NCBI GenBank assembly: GCA_902490405.1 | Contig: CABUDS010000010.1 | Coordinates: forward strand, 1-64,000 | Length of the DNA stretch: 64,000 nt | DNA from: an uncultured Collinsella sp. | Lineage (GTDB): Bacteria; Actinomycetota; Coriobacteriia; Coriobacteriales; Coriobacteriaceae | Direction: 5' to 3' | Shown: one piece after another, positions 9,272 through 16,466 of the stretch | Numbering within the stretch: the first letter of the stretch is position 1 | How the letters are laid out: each line of letters opens with the position of its first letter | Position numbers and translations under genes: made by a program | The notes under the pieces: model-generated | Told to the model about the DNA's origin: nothing | The model's input: the letters and a program-made list of their open reading frames with translations, nothing else | Databases searched by the model: none

Positions 9272-9356
9272 GACGGCAGCCCAAGTTCTGCAAAGCTGGG
9301 CAGCGCCGTTGCGTGGATTAAGGGGTCAACGCCTTAGCGGCGGCGACCCCTCTTTC
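9272..9356 (+). ncRNA. Putative antisense RNA antitoxin
   Basis: Predicted from a promoter at 9237-9265 and a terminator at 9321-9356, giving an RNA of about 85 nt. It can fold: GGCAGCCCA pairs with TGGGCAGCGCC, followed by the terminator hairpin. Its last 20 or so bases are complementary to the 3' end of the 41-residue peptide gene and its trailer, the layout of 3'-overlapping type I antitoxins such as RatA. No similarity to a named RNA is claimed. Confidence 0.4.
9321..9356. terminator. Bidirectional terminator shared by peptide mRNA and antisense RNA
   Basis: AGGGGTC (9321-9327) pairs with GACCCCT (9345-9351), with an inner GCC/GGC pair. T-rich sequence follows on the plus strand (TCTTTCGTT). 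The stop codon of the peptide lies in the loop. Confidence 0.6.
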
Positions 9357-9459
9357 GTTGCTTCGAGCGTTGCTTGAGTGCCTCGGAAAGTCCGATAAGC
9401 GTCGTAAGAAGCGAGACCAATGCGGTCAGGAGCCTCACGAAATCAATCAAATCGGTCAT
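9334..9459 (-). CDS. 41-residue holin-like hydrophobic peptide, candidate type I toxin
   Basis: MTDLIDFVRLLTALVSLL begins a single membrane-spanning stretch (about residues 4-26), followed by a strongly basic tail ending KQRKRGRRR. This is the shape of Gram-positive type I toxins and small holin-like peptides. A very strong site, GGAGGTGAT, lies four bases before the ATG at 9459; an ATG two codons upstream (9465) is an alternative. The Shine-Dalgarno can pair with CCTCCATC just upstream, which would mask it, a common feature of such toxins. A convergent RNA overlaps its 3' end. A cryptic phage holin or a random small frame are alternatives, but site strength, composition and the antisense layout favour a real gene. 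Confidence 0.6.
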   Translation of the reverse strand: MTDLIDFVRLLTALVSLLTTLIGLSEALKQRSKQRKRGRRR

Positions 9460-9523
9460 GGGCATCACCTCCCATCAGATGGAGGGCTCTGCCCGGCACA
9501 TGGAACTGCCGCTAACAGCAACA

Positions 9524-9553
9524 ATTCTATCAAAGCGCAGTTAAATATGCGAA
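9524..9553 (-). promoter_or_regulatory. Promoter of the small toxin-like gene
   Basis: On the minus strand TTCGCA (9548-9553), an 18-bp spacer and TAGAAT (9524-9529) precede a leader of about 55 nt. Confidence 0.4.
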
Positions 9554-9586
9554 TATATGTTCGTGTTTAAAGAAGCTAGTCCCCAC

Positions 9587-9618
9587 TGTGACAAAGGGAC
9601 AGTCCCTTTGTCACATTA
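9587..9618. repeat. 32-bp direct repeat, right copy: perfect hairpin
   Basis: GTGACAAAGGGAC, one A, then GTCCCTTTGTCAC is a perfect 13-bp palindrome. The right end TTA (9616-9618) is the stop codon of the HAD gene. See 9171-9202 for the left copy. Confidence 0.75.
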
Positions 9619-10479
9619 TTCAATGATGGTGCGGGAGCTCTGCTTATGCATGGTGGCGAGCATGTGTTTGGGGACGGCGTGGACCATGCAGCTGCCGATA
9701 GTTGCGCTCGCAGCAGCCTTAGCTGCATCGCTAGCGTTTTTGGTCGCATAGCTGTGGCGGAAACGCTTGAGCATGGCGATGTCGTTGCCGCCGTCGCCGT
9801 AGACCGCGACCTCGTCCTCGGCAATACCGTAGTAGCCCGCCAGCCAGGCCACACTCTCGCCCTTGTTGCACGCCACGTCCGTGATCTCGAACATCACCGG
9901 ATCGAACGGCGCGTTGACCACATGGTCCGAGCGTTCGGCAAGATAGGCCTTAAGGTCACGCTCCAGCTCGGGCGAGGTCACGCGACAATTGATCTTGCAT
10001 ACATCGTGGCGCAGGATGTCACCGATCGACTGGTCGAAATACTGCTCCTCGTGATACCCACCGCGCGCACGCATGCCGCGCATCACAATACGCTTGATGG
10101 GGCTGTCCTTTTTAAAGCCCGCCTGATGCATCTCGAACGAACCGCTCGAGTACATGCCATCGGGCGTGGAACAATCAAAGCAAATGTCCGGGAACGCCTT
10201 GAGCAGTTCCTCAGTGACCTGCGGATCGATGGTCCAAGTCTTGAGCACCTCGCCGTGGCTGTCGCGCACGATGGACCCGTTGGAGCAGCAGGCGTCAAGC
10301 GCCAGGCCCGTAAAGCCATGCTCGCCGATTGGCAACGTCGAGCGCCCGGTCGCGGGAACCACATGCAGGCCAGCCTCGGTCAGCTCGCGAATGGCACGGC
10401 GGATGGTCCCATCCGCCTCATGCAGGGCGTTCAGCAGCGTTCCGTCTAAGTCACTCGCGAACATCTTGATCATGGACAT
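9616..10479 (-). CDS. Cof-type HAD-superfamily hydrolase
   Basis: 287 residues from the ATG at 10479. Motif I is FASDLDGTLL near the N-terminus (nucleophile Asp plus Asp two residues on) and motif IV is YGDGGNDIAML near the C-terminus, with a large cap between: the Cof/IIB subfamily, usually phosphatases of sugar phosphates or flavin precursors. The exact substrate cannot be read. The start could also be 10473; AAGGAG sits 10 or 4 bases upstream respectively. Both the site and the start codon lie inside a 22-bp perfect inverted repeat (10473-10528) that could hide them in the mRNA. The stop codon lies in a hairpin repeat. Confidence 0.85.
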   Translation of the reverse strand: MSMIKMFASDLDGTLLNALHEADGTIRRAIRELTEAGLHVVPATGRSTLPIGEHGFTGLALDACCSNGSIVRDSHGEVLKTWTIDPQVTEELLKAFPDICFDCSTPDGMYSSGSFEMHQAGFKKDSPIKRIVMRGMRARGGYHEEQYFDQSIGDILRHDVCKINCRVTSPELERDLKAYLAERSDHVVNAPFDPVMFEITDVACNKGESVAWLAGYYGIAEDEVAVYGDGGNDIAMLKRFRHSYATKNASDAAKAAASATIGSCMVHAVPKHMLATMHKQSSRTIIE

Positions 10480-10528
10480 GCCTCTCCTTCGTCTGCCCGA
10501 TATTGTAGACGAAGGAGAGGCATGTCCA
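10473..10528. repeat. 22-bp perfect inverted repeat covering the HAD ribosome-binding site and start
   Basis: Arms 10473-10494 and 10507-10528 are exact reverse complements around a 12-nt loop (GCCCGATATTGT). The left arm holds the Shine-Dalgarno and start codon of the HAD gene. The right arm recreates AAGGAG and ATG facing the other way, but that frame does not look coding. Confidence 0.85.
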
Positions 10529-10588
10529 AACAATGCCGTCCCGGCGCGGCGTACCACCGCCTTCACAAATTCACGGTGCCCCAGCGCG

Positions 10589-11851
10589 TTAAGACAATCG
10601 CCGCAATCGATTTTTCAGCCGATAAAACAGAGCCGTCGTCAACGTCAGCACCGCCAACATGGCTGCGAATACAATCGCCGGTGTCCATCGATCATATGCA
10701 ACCCCGTACGTCAATTGGCCGATAGGTATTGCGCAGGAAAGGACCATGTAAACGACCGAAAGCACTTTTCCGCAGAGCTCAGTCGGCGCTGCCCGCTGAA
10801 CAAACGCGATAATTTCAACCGACGCAATGCTCGCCCACACCATGACCCATGCCGAACCAACCACAAACACGGTGAGCATGCATGCATCTGCGCCGAACAG
10901 TAGCGTGACAATGATCGGTGCGACTCCAAAACAGATCATCGCAACATATCGACATATGCCATTGAAAGAAAAACGATGCGGCCAAATGCCGACCAAGCCA
11001 CTGCCGGCAAGACCACCCAAGCCCATAGCCACCTCAACTATCCCAACGCAGGACGATTGCATGCCGAGATGCTTTGTAACAATAATGGGAGCGCCAATCA
11101 TTAGCCCAACCAACGCAAGGTTCAAAACTGCCGCAAGCAAAATCACAGCGACCAATAATGCATTTTGCAACAGATACCGAATCGACTCCCGAAAATCGTT
11201 TCGGCATGTCGTACGAGTCGCGCCGTCTCCCATCGTTTCAAATGAGGCATTTTGCTTGAGCGCGCCCCCAAACAAGAGAGCTGAAATCGCAAACGCCACC
11301 GACGCGGTTGTGCAAAGAGCATCGATGCCAAAGTACCCATAGACTGCCGTCCCGACCACAGGGCCCAAGATATTGCTCACCATGGTCATCTGCGAAACCA
11401 ATGCAGTGGCCCGCTCAACCTTCTCTTCACCCGCCATGCGCACCGTCTCAATTTGGAGCATTGGCTTCAGCAGCGATTGAGAACCATATTGAACACAAAG
11501 TATCGCTACTACGACGACCGCAAGAGGCAATGAGTGCTTCATGGGGATAGACAGCAGTGATGCAGTCATCAGAGCAATGCCGAGGGACACGAGGACCTCG
11601 CGATGTCTTCCCCTATCCGCCAAGATTCCGCCAACCGGAGTTGCAAGTACGCCGGGTATGAACGCTATCGCCGCGACGACGCCATATAACGTTGACGATC
11701 CACTGCGATCGAACAAGTAAAGTGGATACGCAAAGCACAGCGCCGAAAGCATCGAATACGTGCACAGCTGCGCAACCAGAAGTTCCGCGAGCCTGATTGA
11801 CCGCACTGTTTTTGATTTCAACGAGACACCGACGTCTCTCAGCCCAGCCAT
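10589..11851 (-). CDS. MFS transporter, probable drug or metabolite exporter
   Basis: 420 residues from the ATG at 11851, which has a purine-rich GGGGGTGGG just upstream. There are about 12 hydrophobic segments. The loop between helices 2 and 3 contains GGILADRGRHREVL, the conserved MFS motif A (G-x-x-x-D-R-x-G-R-R). The sequence resembles DHA3-type exporters. It lies downstream of a tetR gene with two near-identical operators in the gap, so it is probably the repressor's target. Base composition is more AT-rich than neighbours, which hints at acquisition. The substrate is unknown. Confidence 0.8.
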   Translation of the reverse strand: MAGLRDVGVSLKSKTVRSIRLAELLVAQLCTYSMLSALCFAYPLYLFDRSGSSTLYGVVAAIAFIPGVLATPVGGILADRGRHREVLVSLGIALMTASLLSIPMKHSLPLAVVVVAILCVQYGSQSLLKPMLQIETVRMAGEEKVERATALVSQMTMVSNILGPVVGTAVYGYFGIDALCTTASVAFAISALLFGGALKQNASFETMGDGATRTTCRNDFRESIRYLLQNALLVAVILLAAVLNLALVGLMIGAPIIVTKHLGMQSSCVGIVEVAMGLGGLAGSGLVGIWPHRFSFNGICRYVAMICFGVAPIIVTLLFGADACMLTVFVVGSAWVMVWASIASVEIIAFVQRAAPTELCGKVLSVVYMVLSCAIPIGQLTYGVAYDRWTPAIVFAAMLAVLTLTTALFYRLKNRLRRLS

Positions 11852-11866
11852 AAGCCCACCCCCTAT

Positions 11867-11883
11867 ACATACCACTAGTATGT
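11867..11883. promoter_or_regulatory. TetR operator 1
   Basis: ACATACC, three bases, AGTATGT: a 7+3+7 palindrome with one mismatch, 16 bp before the exporter start. It matches operator 2 in half-site and spacing. Confidence 0.65.
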
Positions 11884-11931
11884 ATTTAATGACTTGAAAA
11901 GGGCAGCCGTGGCTACCCTCACAAATCAATT

Positions 11932-11948
11932 ACATACCGTTGGTATCT
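11932..11948. promoter_or_regulatory. TetR operator 2
   Basis: ACATACC, GTT, GGTATCT: the same half-site and spacing as 11867-11883, centred 65 bp away, just past the tetR stop codon. Confidence 0.65.
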
Positions 11949-11951
11949 ATA

Positions 11952-12614
11952 TTACCACCCGGCGCGGTCCCATACGCCCCAAATCTGCGCCGTTGTCTGA
12001 AGCACTTCATTACCCAAATCGAGCCCCACCGCGGCAGCCATCTGCGCCAAACATTGTGCGCGAGCGAGCATTCGCTCCTTGGGCTCGAGCGGACGGAACA
12101 ATGGCAGCAGCCAAAGATTCGCCAACAACGATACGGCCTCCGCCGCTTCGCGCGGGCATTCGCACGCAATGGAGCCGTCGGCGATGCCCTCCTCGATCAC
12201 TGGCAAGAGACAGCCATCGGCCGACTCGTCAAATGAGCCCTGGTACTGCATCGCCAGTAGGCGCGAGCTTTTTACCGGATCTGCTGCAGGACGCATACGT
12301 GCCCATAGCTCAATTTGTGGAATAACGGACTCGGGAGCGTACAGTCGCTTGAGCTTTTGGGCTCCGGTCATATTACCGACGCCAAGCATCGAGCGGCGGT
12401 GCTCAACAATCGGAGTCATCGCCCGATCAAACGCGGCGTTGAAAATCTCTTCTTTGCTCTTGAAGTGATGATAGACAGCGCCCTTGGTCATGCCGTCGAG
12501 ACGGTCAACGATATCTTGAATACTCGTCCCCTCATAACCCTGTGCGCAGAATAGCTCCAGTGCCGCGTCGAGAATCTTCGCGACCGTCTCCTCGGGATAT
12601 TTATTGCGACCCAT
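11952..12614 (-). CDS. TetR-family repressor of the adjacent MFS exporter
   Basis: 220 residues from the ATG at 12614. The DNA-binding domain has GTSIQDIVDRL and GMTKGAVYHHFKSKEEIF, textbook TetR. The C-terminal domain is the ligand-binding part. It is followed after 100 bp by the MFS gene on the same strand. Two matching palindromes lie in that gap and none was seen before tetR, so the likely design is control of an internal promoter for the exporter. Confidence 0.85.
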   Translation of the reverse strand: MGRNKYPEETVAKILDAALELFCAQGYEGTSIQDIVDRLDGMTKGAVYHHFKSKEEIFNAAFDRAMTPIVEHRRSMLGVGNMTGAQKLKRLYAPESVIPQIELWARMRPAADPVKSSRLLAMQYQGSFDESADGCLLPVIEEGIADGSIACECPREAAEAVSLLANLWLLPLFRPLEPKERMLARAQCLAQMAAAVGLDLGNEVLQTTAQIWGVWDRAGW

Positions 12615-12688
12615 AATCCGCCCATCCGCAACGCAAGCCTTGTGCCTCATTGCAGCATTTTAACGTTGCGGATGGCAGACGGTCGATT

Positions 12689-13027
12689 CTACACCGCGGC
12701 GGGGCCATGTTCGCCGGTGCGAATGCGGATGACTTCCTCGACCGGCTCGACCCAGATCTTGCCGTCGCCGACGGCGCCGGTGCGGGCGGCATTGCAGATG
12801 ATGTCGACAATTCCGTCGACATGTTCATCGGCGCAGATGAGGGTGAACTGCACCTTAGGGATCGTGTTGACAAGCAACTCGTTGCCGCGCACGTATTCCT
12901 TCCAGCCATGCTGCGCGCCGCAGCCCTGCACCTGGTTGATGGTCATGCCGCGAACATCGGCAGCAAACAGCGCGTCTTTGAGAACCTCAAGTTTTTCCTG
13001 ACGGACGATCGCCGTGATCTTCTTCAT
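12689..13027 (-). CDS. glnK: P-II nitrogen regulatory protein
   Basis: 112 residues with the P-II fold: MKKITAIVRQEKLEVLKDAL at the start, a T-loop region (GWKEYVRGNELLVNTIPKVQ) and the C-terminal GDGKIWVEPVEEVIRIRTGE. In gut anaerobes P-II reports 2-oxoglutarate/ATP status and plugs Amt. The residue aligned with the Tyr51 uridylylation site of E. coli GlnB/GlnK is Leu here (GNEL for GAEY), so UTP-dependent modification at that site is not expected. It lies downstream of amt on the same strand. AGAGGA precedes the ATG. Confidence 0.88.
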   Translation of the reverse strand: MKKITAIVRQEKLEVLKDALFAADVRGMTINQVQGCGAQHGWKEYVRGNELLVNTIPKVQFTLICADEHVDGIVDIICNAARTGAVGDGKIWVEPVEEVIRIRTGEHGPAAV

Positions 13028-13073
13028 AGTGAATTCCTCTCTTTAGTAAAGAAATGAATTGCCATTCAATAAC

Positions 13074-13178
13074 GCGGGTTTTCCAAGTGCCCGAGATTGC
13101 CCCGAAAGAGGAGCGCCGCGTACTTCGGTACGCAAGCGACGGTTTGAGGGGCAAGGTCGGGTGCTTGGGAAAGCCGCG
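13074..13178. repeat. Nested inverted repeat between amt and glnK
   Basis: Imperfect outer arms of about 30 bp (13074-13103 with 13148-13178) enclose GCGTAC, a TTCG tetraloop and GTACGC (13118-13133). It fills most of the 154-bp amt-glnK gap and could attenuate or process the joint transcript. It lacks the connector motifs of the 34-kb family. Confidence 0.65.
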
Positions 13179-13181
13179 CTG

Positions 13182-14459
13182 CTAATCGAGTCCGGAGAAC
13201 GAGGGGTACGCGCTCTCGCCGTGCTGACTCGCATCCAGGCCCAGTGCCTCGTCGGCCTCGTCCACGCGCAGGCTACCGTGGAACAGCGCCTTGACCACCG
13301 CGGCGATCACCAAGTCGAGCATCAGCACAATAACGACCGTCACCACAATGCCCAGAACCTGCGAGACAAGCAGCGACACGTCGCCCGTGTAGAACAGGCC
13401 GCCCTTACCGGTCCACGAGAGCTCCGGCACGCAGAACAGGCCCGTGAGCACACCGCCCAAGATGCCGCCGATACCGTGGCAACCGAACGCGTCGAGCGCA
13501 TCGTCGTAGCCGAACTTGGTCTTAAGATGGCTGATGGCCAGATAGCAGACGGGCGATACGATCAGGCCCATGACCAGCGCCGCCCACGGCTCGACAAAGC
13601 CCGCACCCGGCGTAACCACCACAAGGCCCGCAACCAAACCGGTGCTAGCACCCACCAGCGTGGGACGACCGGTGTGCACGCGCTCGACGACAAGCCACGA
13701 GACCATGCCCGCCGCGCTGGCCGTCACGGTGTTGAGGATGGCGAGTGCCGCCACGGCGTCGGCCTTAAACTCGCTGCCGCCGTTAAAGCCAAACCAACCA
13801 AACCAAAGTAGACCGGCGCCCAGCGCCACAAACGGCACGTTATGCGGACGGTAGCTCACCATGCCAAAGCCGCGACGACGGCCGAGCATTAAGCAGAGAA
13901 TCAGGCCCGTGAGACCGGACGAAATGTGTACCACGTCGCCGCCGGCAAAGTCGAGCGCGCCGATGATGTCGCCGATAAAGGAACCATCGCCGCCCCAAAC
14001 CATGTGGGCGAGCGGCGCATAGACCACGAGCAGCCAAATGCCCAGGAAGGCCGTCATGGCACCAAACTTAACGCGGCCTGCCAGACTGCCCGTAACGATA
14101 GCGGCGGTGATCATGGCAAACGCCATCTGGAAGGCGATGTTGATGATCTGAGGGTAGACGGCACCATCCGCAGCATTGCCCTCGGCCGCCTGCAGCACCT
14201 GGTTGAGCACCGGCAGGCACAGCAACTGGTCAAAGCCGCCAATAAACGGGCTAGAACCGTCGCCACCGTAGGCCAGCGACCAGCCGGCAACAATCCACAG
14301 CACACCAACCAGGCCAATGGCGCCAAAGCACATAAGCATGGTGTTGATGACATTTTTGCGCCTGGACAGGCCGCCATAGAAAAACGCCAGACCCGGTGTC
14401 ATTAAAAACACGAGCATGGTGCAGATGAGCATAAACGTTGTCGATCCCGTATCGTACAT
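13182..14459 (-). CDS. amt: Ammonium transporter (Amt/MEP family)
   Basis: 425 residues from the ATG at 14459, chosen because AAGGGGGA lies just upstream and the protein then begins at the first membrane helix. About 11 hydrophobic segments. Signatures include FFYGGLSRRKN near the N-terminus and the two pore histidines (VHISSGLTGL and FGCHGIGGILGG). It conducts ammonium/ammonia into the cell. Immediately upstream of glnK, the usual regulatory partner. The 200 bp before it contain repeated GGAAACG but no recognisable nitrogen-regulator site. Confidence 0.93.
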   Translation of the reverse strand: MYDTGSTTFMLICTMLVFLMTPGLAFFYGGLSRRKNVINTMLMCFGAIGLVGVLWIVAGWSLAYGGDGSSPFIGGFDQLLCLPVLNQVLQAAEGNAADGAVYPQIINIAFQMAFAMITAAIVTGSLAGRVKFGAMTAFLGIWLLVVYAPLAHMVWGGDGSFIGDIIGALDFAGGDVVHISSGLTGLILCLMLGRRRGFGMVSYRPHNVPFVALGAGLLWFGWFGFNGGSEFKADAVAALAILNTVTASAAGMVSWLVVERVHTGRPTLVGASTGLVAGLVVVTPGAGFVEPWAALVMGLIVSPVCYLAISHLKTKFGYDDALDAFGCHGIGGILGGVLTGLFCVPELSWTGKGGLFYTGDVSLLVSQVLGIVVTVVIVLMLDLVIAAVVKALFHGSLRVDEADEALGLDASQHGESAYPSFSGLD

Positions 14460-14657
14460 TCGCTCCCCCTTGGTCGCATGAACGTTGTCGGCGCTCATGA
14501 TGCGGCCGAGGGGCAACTGGTGTAGACCAGATACGGCGTTGTTAAACGCTGCGTTGTCGAATGGAAACGGCACCGCAATCTTGGAAACGGCGCGGCAACG
14601 GACGCGAAACGAACGGGAAACGTGCGAACGAGAAGGGCGCGCTTGGCTCCGCTCTGG

Positions 14658-15677
14658 CTAGCGCCGGAACAGCTCGCGGGCTCGGTCGCGGAGGTCGGTA
14701 GCTCGAATGACACCCTCGTAACGATTGATGCGCAGACGCGGGAAGGCGTTAAAGAAGCGTAGGTCGCGGCGGCTGAGTGACACGCTCGGTACCGGGCGGC
14801 TCATGCGCTTGCCGGCAAGGCGACGACCGAGCGACGGACGCGGCATACTCGGCGCGGCATCGGCCACGCGGCGGGCAGCGAGCGCCAGGCCGCGAGCACC
14901 ATCCGAGATAAACGTCGGCATCGAAGTCTTCTCGCGCAGGGCATCGAGCGCCGCGTCGCCCAGCTCGGCCAGCCAAGCGTTAACGGCGCGACCGCGGATA
15001 TGCGTCTGCGCCACCGAGTCAATCGCCGAATCGGGAATACGTTCGAGCATAGAGTCGGAGGCGTCGGCAAGCGACTCATTGATGCGGTCGGCAAGGTCGG
15101 CACGCACACGCTCAAGCTGATCGGACAGACGCCGCCAGCTCGCCAACGAGCACACCGCATCGACCATCATCGCGACCGCGACGATAAAGGCGGCCAAGCG
15201 CACGATTAGCACCGGCAGATGGCCAAGCAGCCCCAGCAATGCCGGCTCCACTAAACGGCAAATACACAACGCACCCAAGCCAAACGCGCAGGCCCAGTAC
15301 AGGCAGATGCGTCCGTGCAGGTTAAACGGCAGATGCGAGTAATCCCAAAACCGGGCACCCGTCGTTTTTTCCAACAGCACGCCCACGCTATATTCGATCA
15401 CGCTGCATACGAGCGCGGCAGCGACAAACTGGCTCGAGGCGTCTGGGATTCCACGCAGCAGCAACCAGCACGCAATGCCGCCCGCACCGTAGATGGGACA
15501 ACACGGCCCTAGCAAAAAGCCGCTGTTGGCAAAGCGTCCGTGGTTGAGCATGGCGCAGACTGTCGACTCCCATACCCAGCCGCAAAAACCGTAGAAGGCA
15601 AACGAGAGTACCAGCGCCGAGAGCGGACAGGCGGCAAGCGTCGCGCCGTCAAATGCCATGTCGATCGCGGTTCCCAC
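14658..15677 (-). CDS. Putative ABC transporter permease, CmpB-like membrane protein
   Basis: 339 residues. The first 170 hold about five hydrophobic helices with the family pattern FYGFCGWVWES and GFLLGPCCPIYGAGG (PF06541-like). The rest is a long, charged, mainly cytoplasmic tail with Arg-rich stretches. Despite its family name no ATPase partner is present and its transport role is unproven. The GTG start lies 3 bp after the stop of the HD gene and has GAGGAG 10 bases upstream, so the two are translationally coupled. Confidence 0.75.
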   Translation of the reverse strand: MGTAIDMAFDGATLAACPLSALVLSFAFYGFCGWVWESTVCAMLNHGRFANSGFLLGPCCPIYGAGGIACWLLLRGIPDASSQFVAAALVCSVIEYSVGVLLEKTTGARFWDYSHLPFNLHGRICLYWACAFGLGALCICRLVEPALLGLLGHLPVLIVRLAAFIVAVAMMVDAVCSLASWRRLSDQLERVRADLADRINESLADASDSMLERIPDSAIDSVAQTHIRGRAVNAWLAELGDAALDALREKTSMPTFISDGARGLALAARRVADAAPSMPRPSLGRRLAGKRMSRPVPSVSLSRRDLRFFNAFPRLRINRYEGVIRATDLRDRARELFRR

Positions 15678-15680
15678 CGT

Positions 15681-16238
15681 CTACCCACTCCTCTTTTCGT
15701 TCGATTCTTTGCTCGAGCCGTCACTCGGGCCCTCGTTCAAATCGTTCGCGCCGCCTTTGCGCGGCAGACGGCCGGCAATCGTCTCGCGCAGTGCGCACCA
15801 TTTATCCGCCAGGCACACAATCCATGCCTCACGACACGTCGGCGGCACCGGTACCAGCGGAAACATATGCCGTACGATAATATTCCGCTCGCGCGGCGTC
15901 AGCTCAAAATCTTCCTCCGCACGCGCCAAGGCAAAAAACGGGTGACGAAAGCCATGCAGTCGATGGCTTGGGTCGGGATCGTGCCAGTCATAGAGAAAGT
16001 AATCGTGCAGCAGGGCCCCGCGCAGCAGCGATAAGCGGTCGACGGAGATACCGACGCGGCCCAGGCGCTCGGCAAAGGACAGACTTGCCCGCGCTACCGA
16101 GGTCACATGCGTATAGACCGTCACATCGCCATGTTGGATAAACTCATGCATCAGGTCCAAGCGGCCCGCCTGGGCAAGCTGACGGGCGGCATCGTCGACC
16201 TCGCGCGCGATTTTCTCGGCACGAACGGTATCGGACAT
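15681..16238 (-). CDS. HD-domain phosphohydrolase-like protein
   Basis: 185 residues. The HD core is visible: YTHVTSVARASL (first His), LLHDYFLYDWHD (the HD pair) and VCLADKWCALRE (distal Asp). The family is metal-dependent phosphohydrolases, often of nucleotides; the substrate is unknown. First gene of a pair with the CmpB-like protein and divergent from dxs. Confidence 0.75.
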   Translation of the reverse strand: MSDTVRAEKIAREVDDAARQLAQAGRLDLMHEFIQHGDVTVYTHVTSVARASLSFAERLGRVGISVDRLSLLRGALLHDYFLYDWHDPDPSHRLHGFRHPFFALARAEEDFELTPRERNIIVRHMFPLVPVPPTCREAWIVCLADKWCALRETIAGRLPRKGGANDLNEGPSDGSSKESNEKRSG

Positions 16239-16466
16239 GCGGCCTCCTTCCGGCGGCGCTCGGCGGCAAGCCGCGGCCTGCGCGCAATGAATAAAATCAT
16301 CATCGAATTTACCAGTATGGCATCGGACAAAACGTTTTGCCCCACCAGTTGGCGAATTACCGCGCCGCCGTCACATATCAAACGCCAAAATGTGCGAGAC
16401 TGTCTTGTGCAATTGTGCCGGCCGAGGGAGTGCCGGCGCACGATTCGCATGGAGTAACCCACAACG

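Noticed and set aside
10522..10725. 67-codon plus-strand frame with apparent AAGGAG and ATG
   Set aside because: The start signals are the mirror arm of the 22-bp repeat; the frame overlaps the exporter gene and is not protein-like.
14460..14657. Possible nitrogen-regulator (GlnR/NtrC-like) site upstream of amt
   Set aside because: Only scattered GGAAACG repeats; no recognisable operator.
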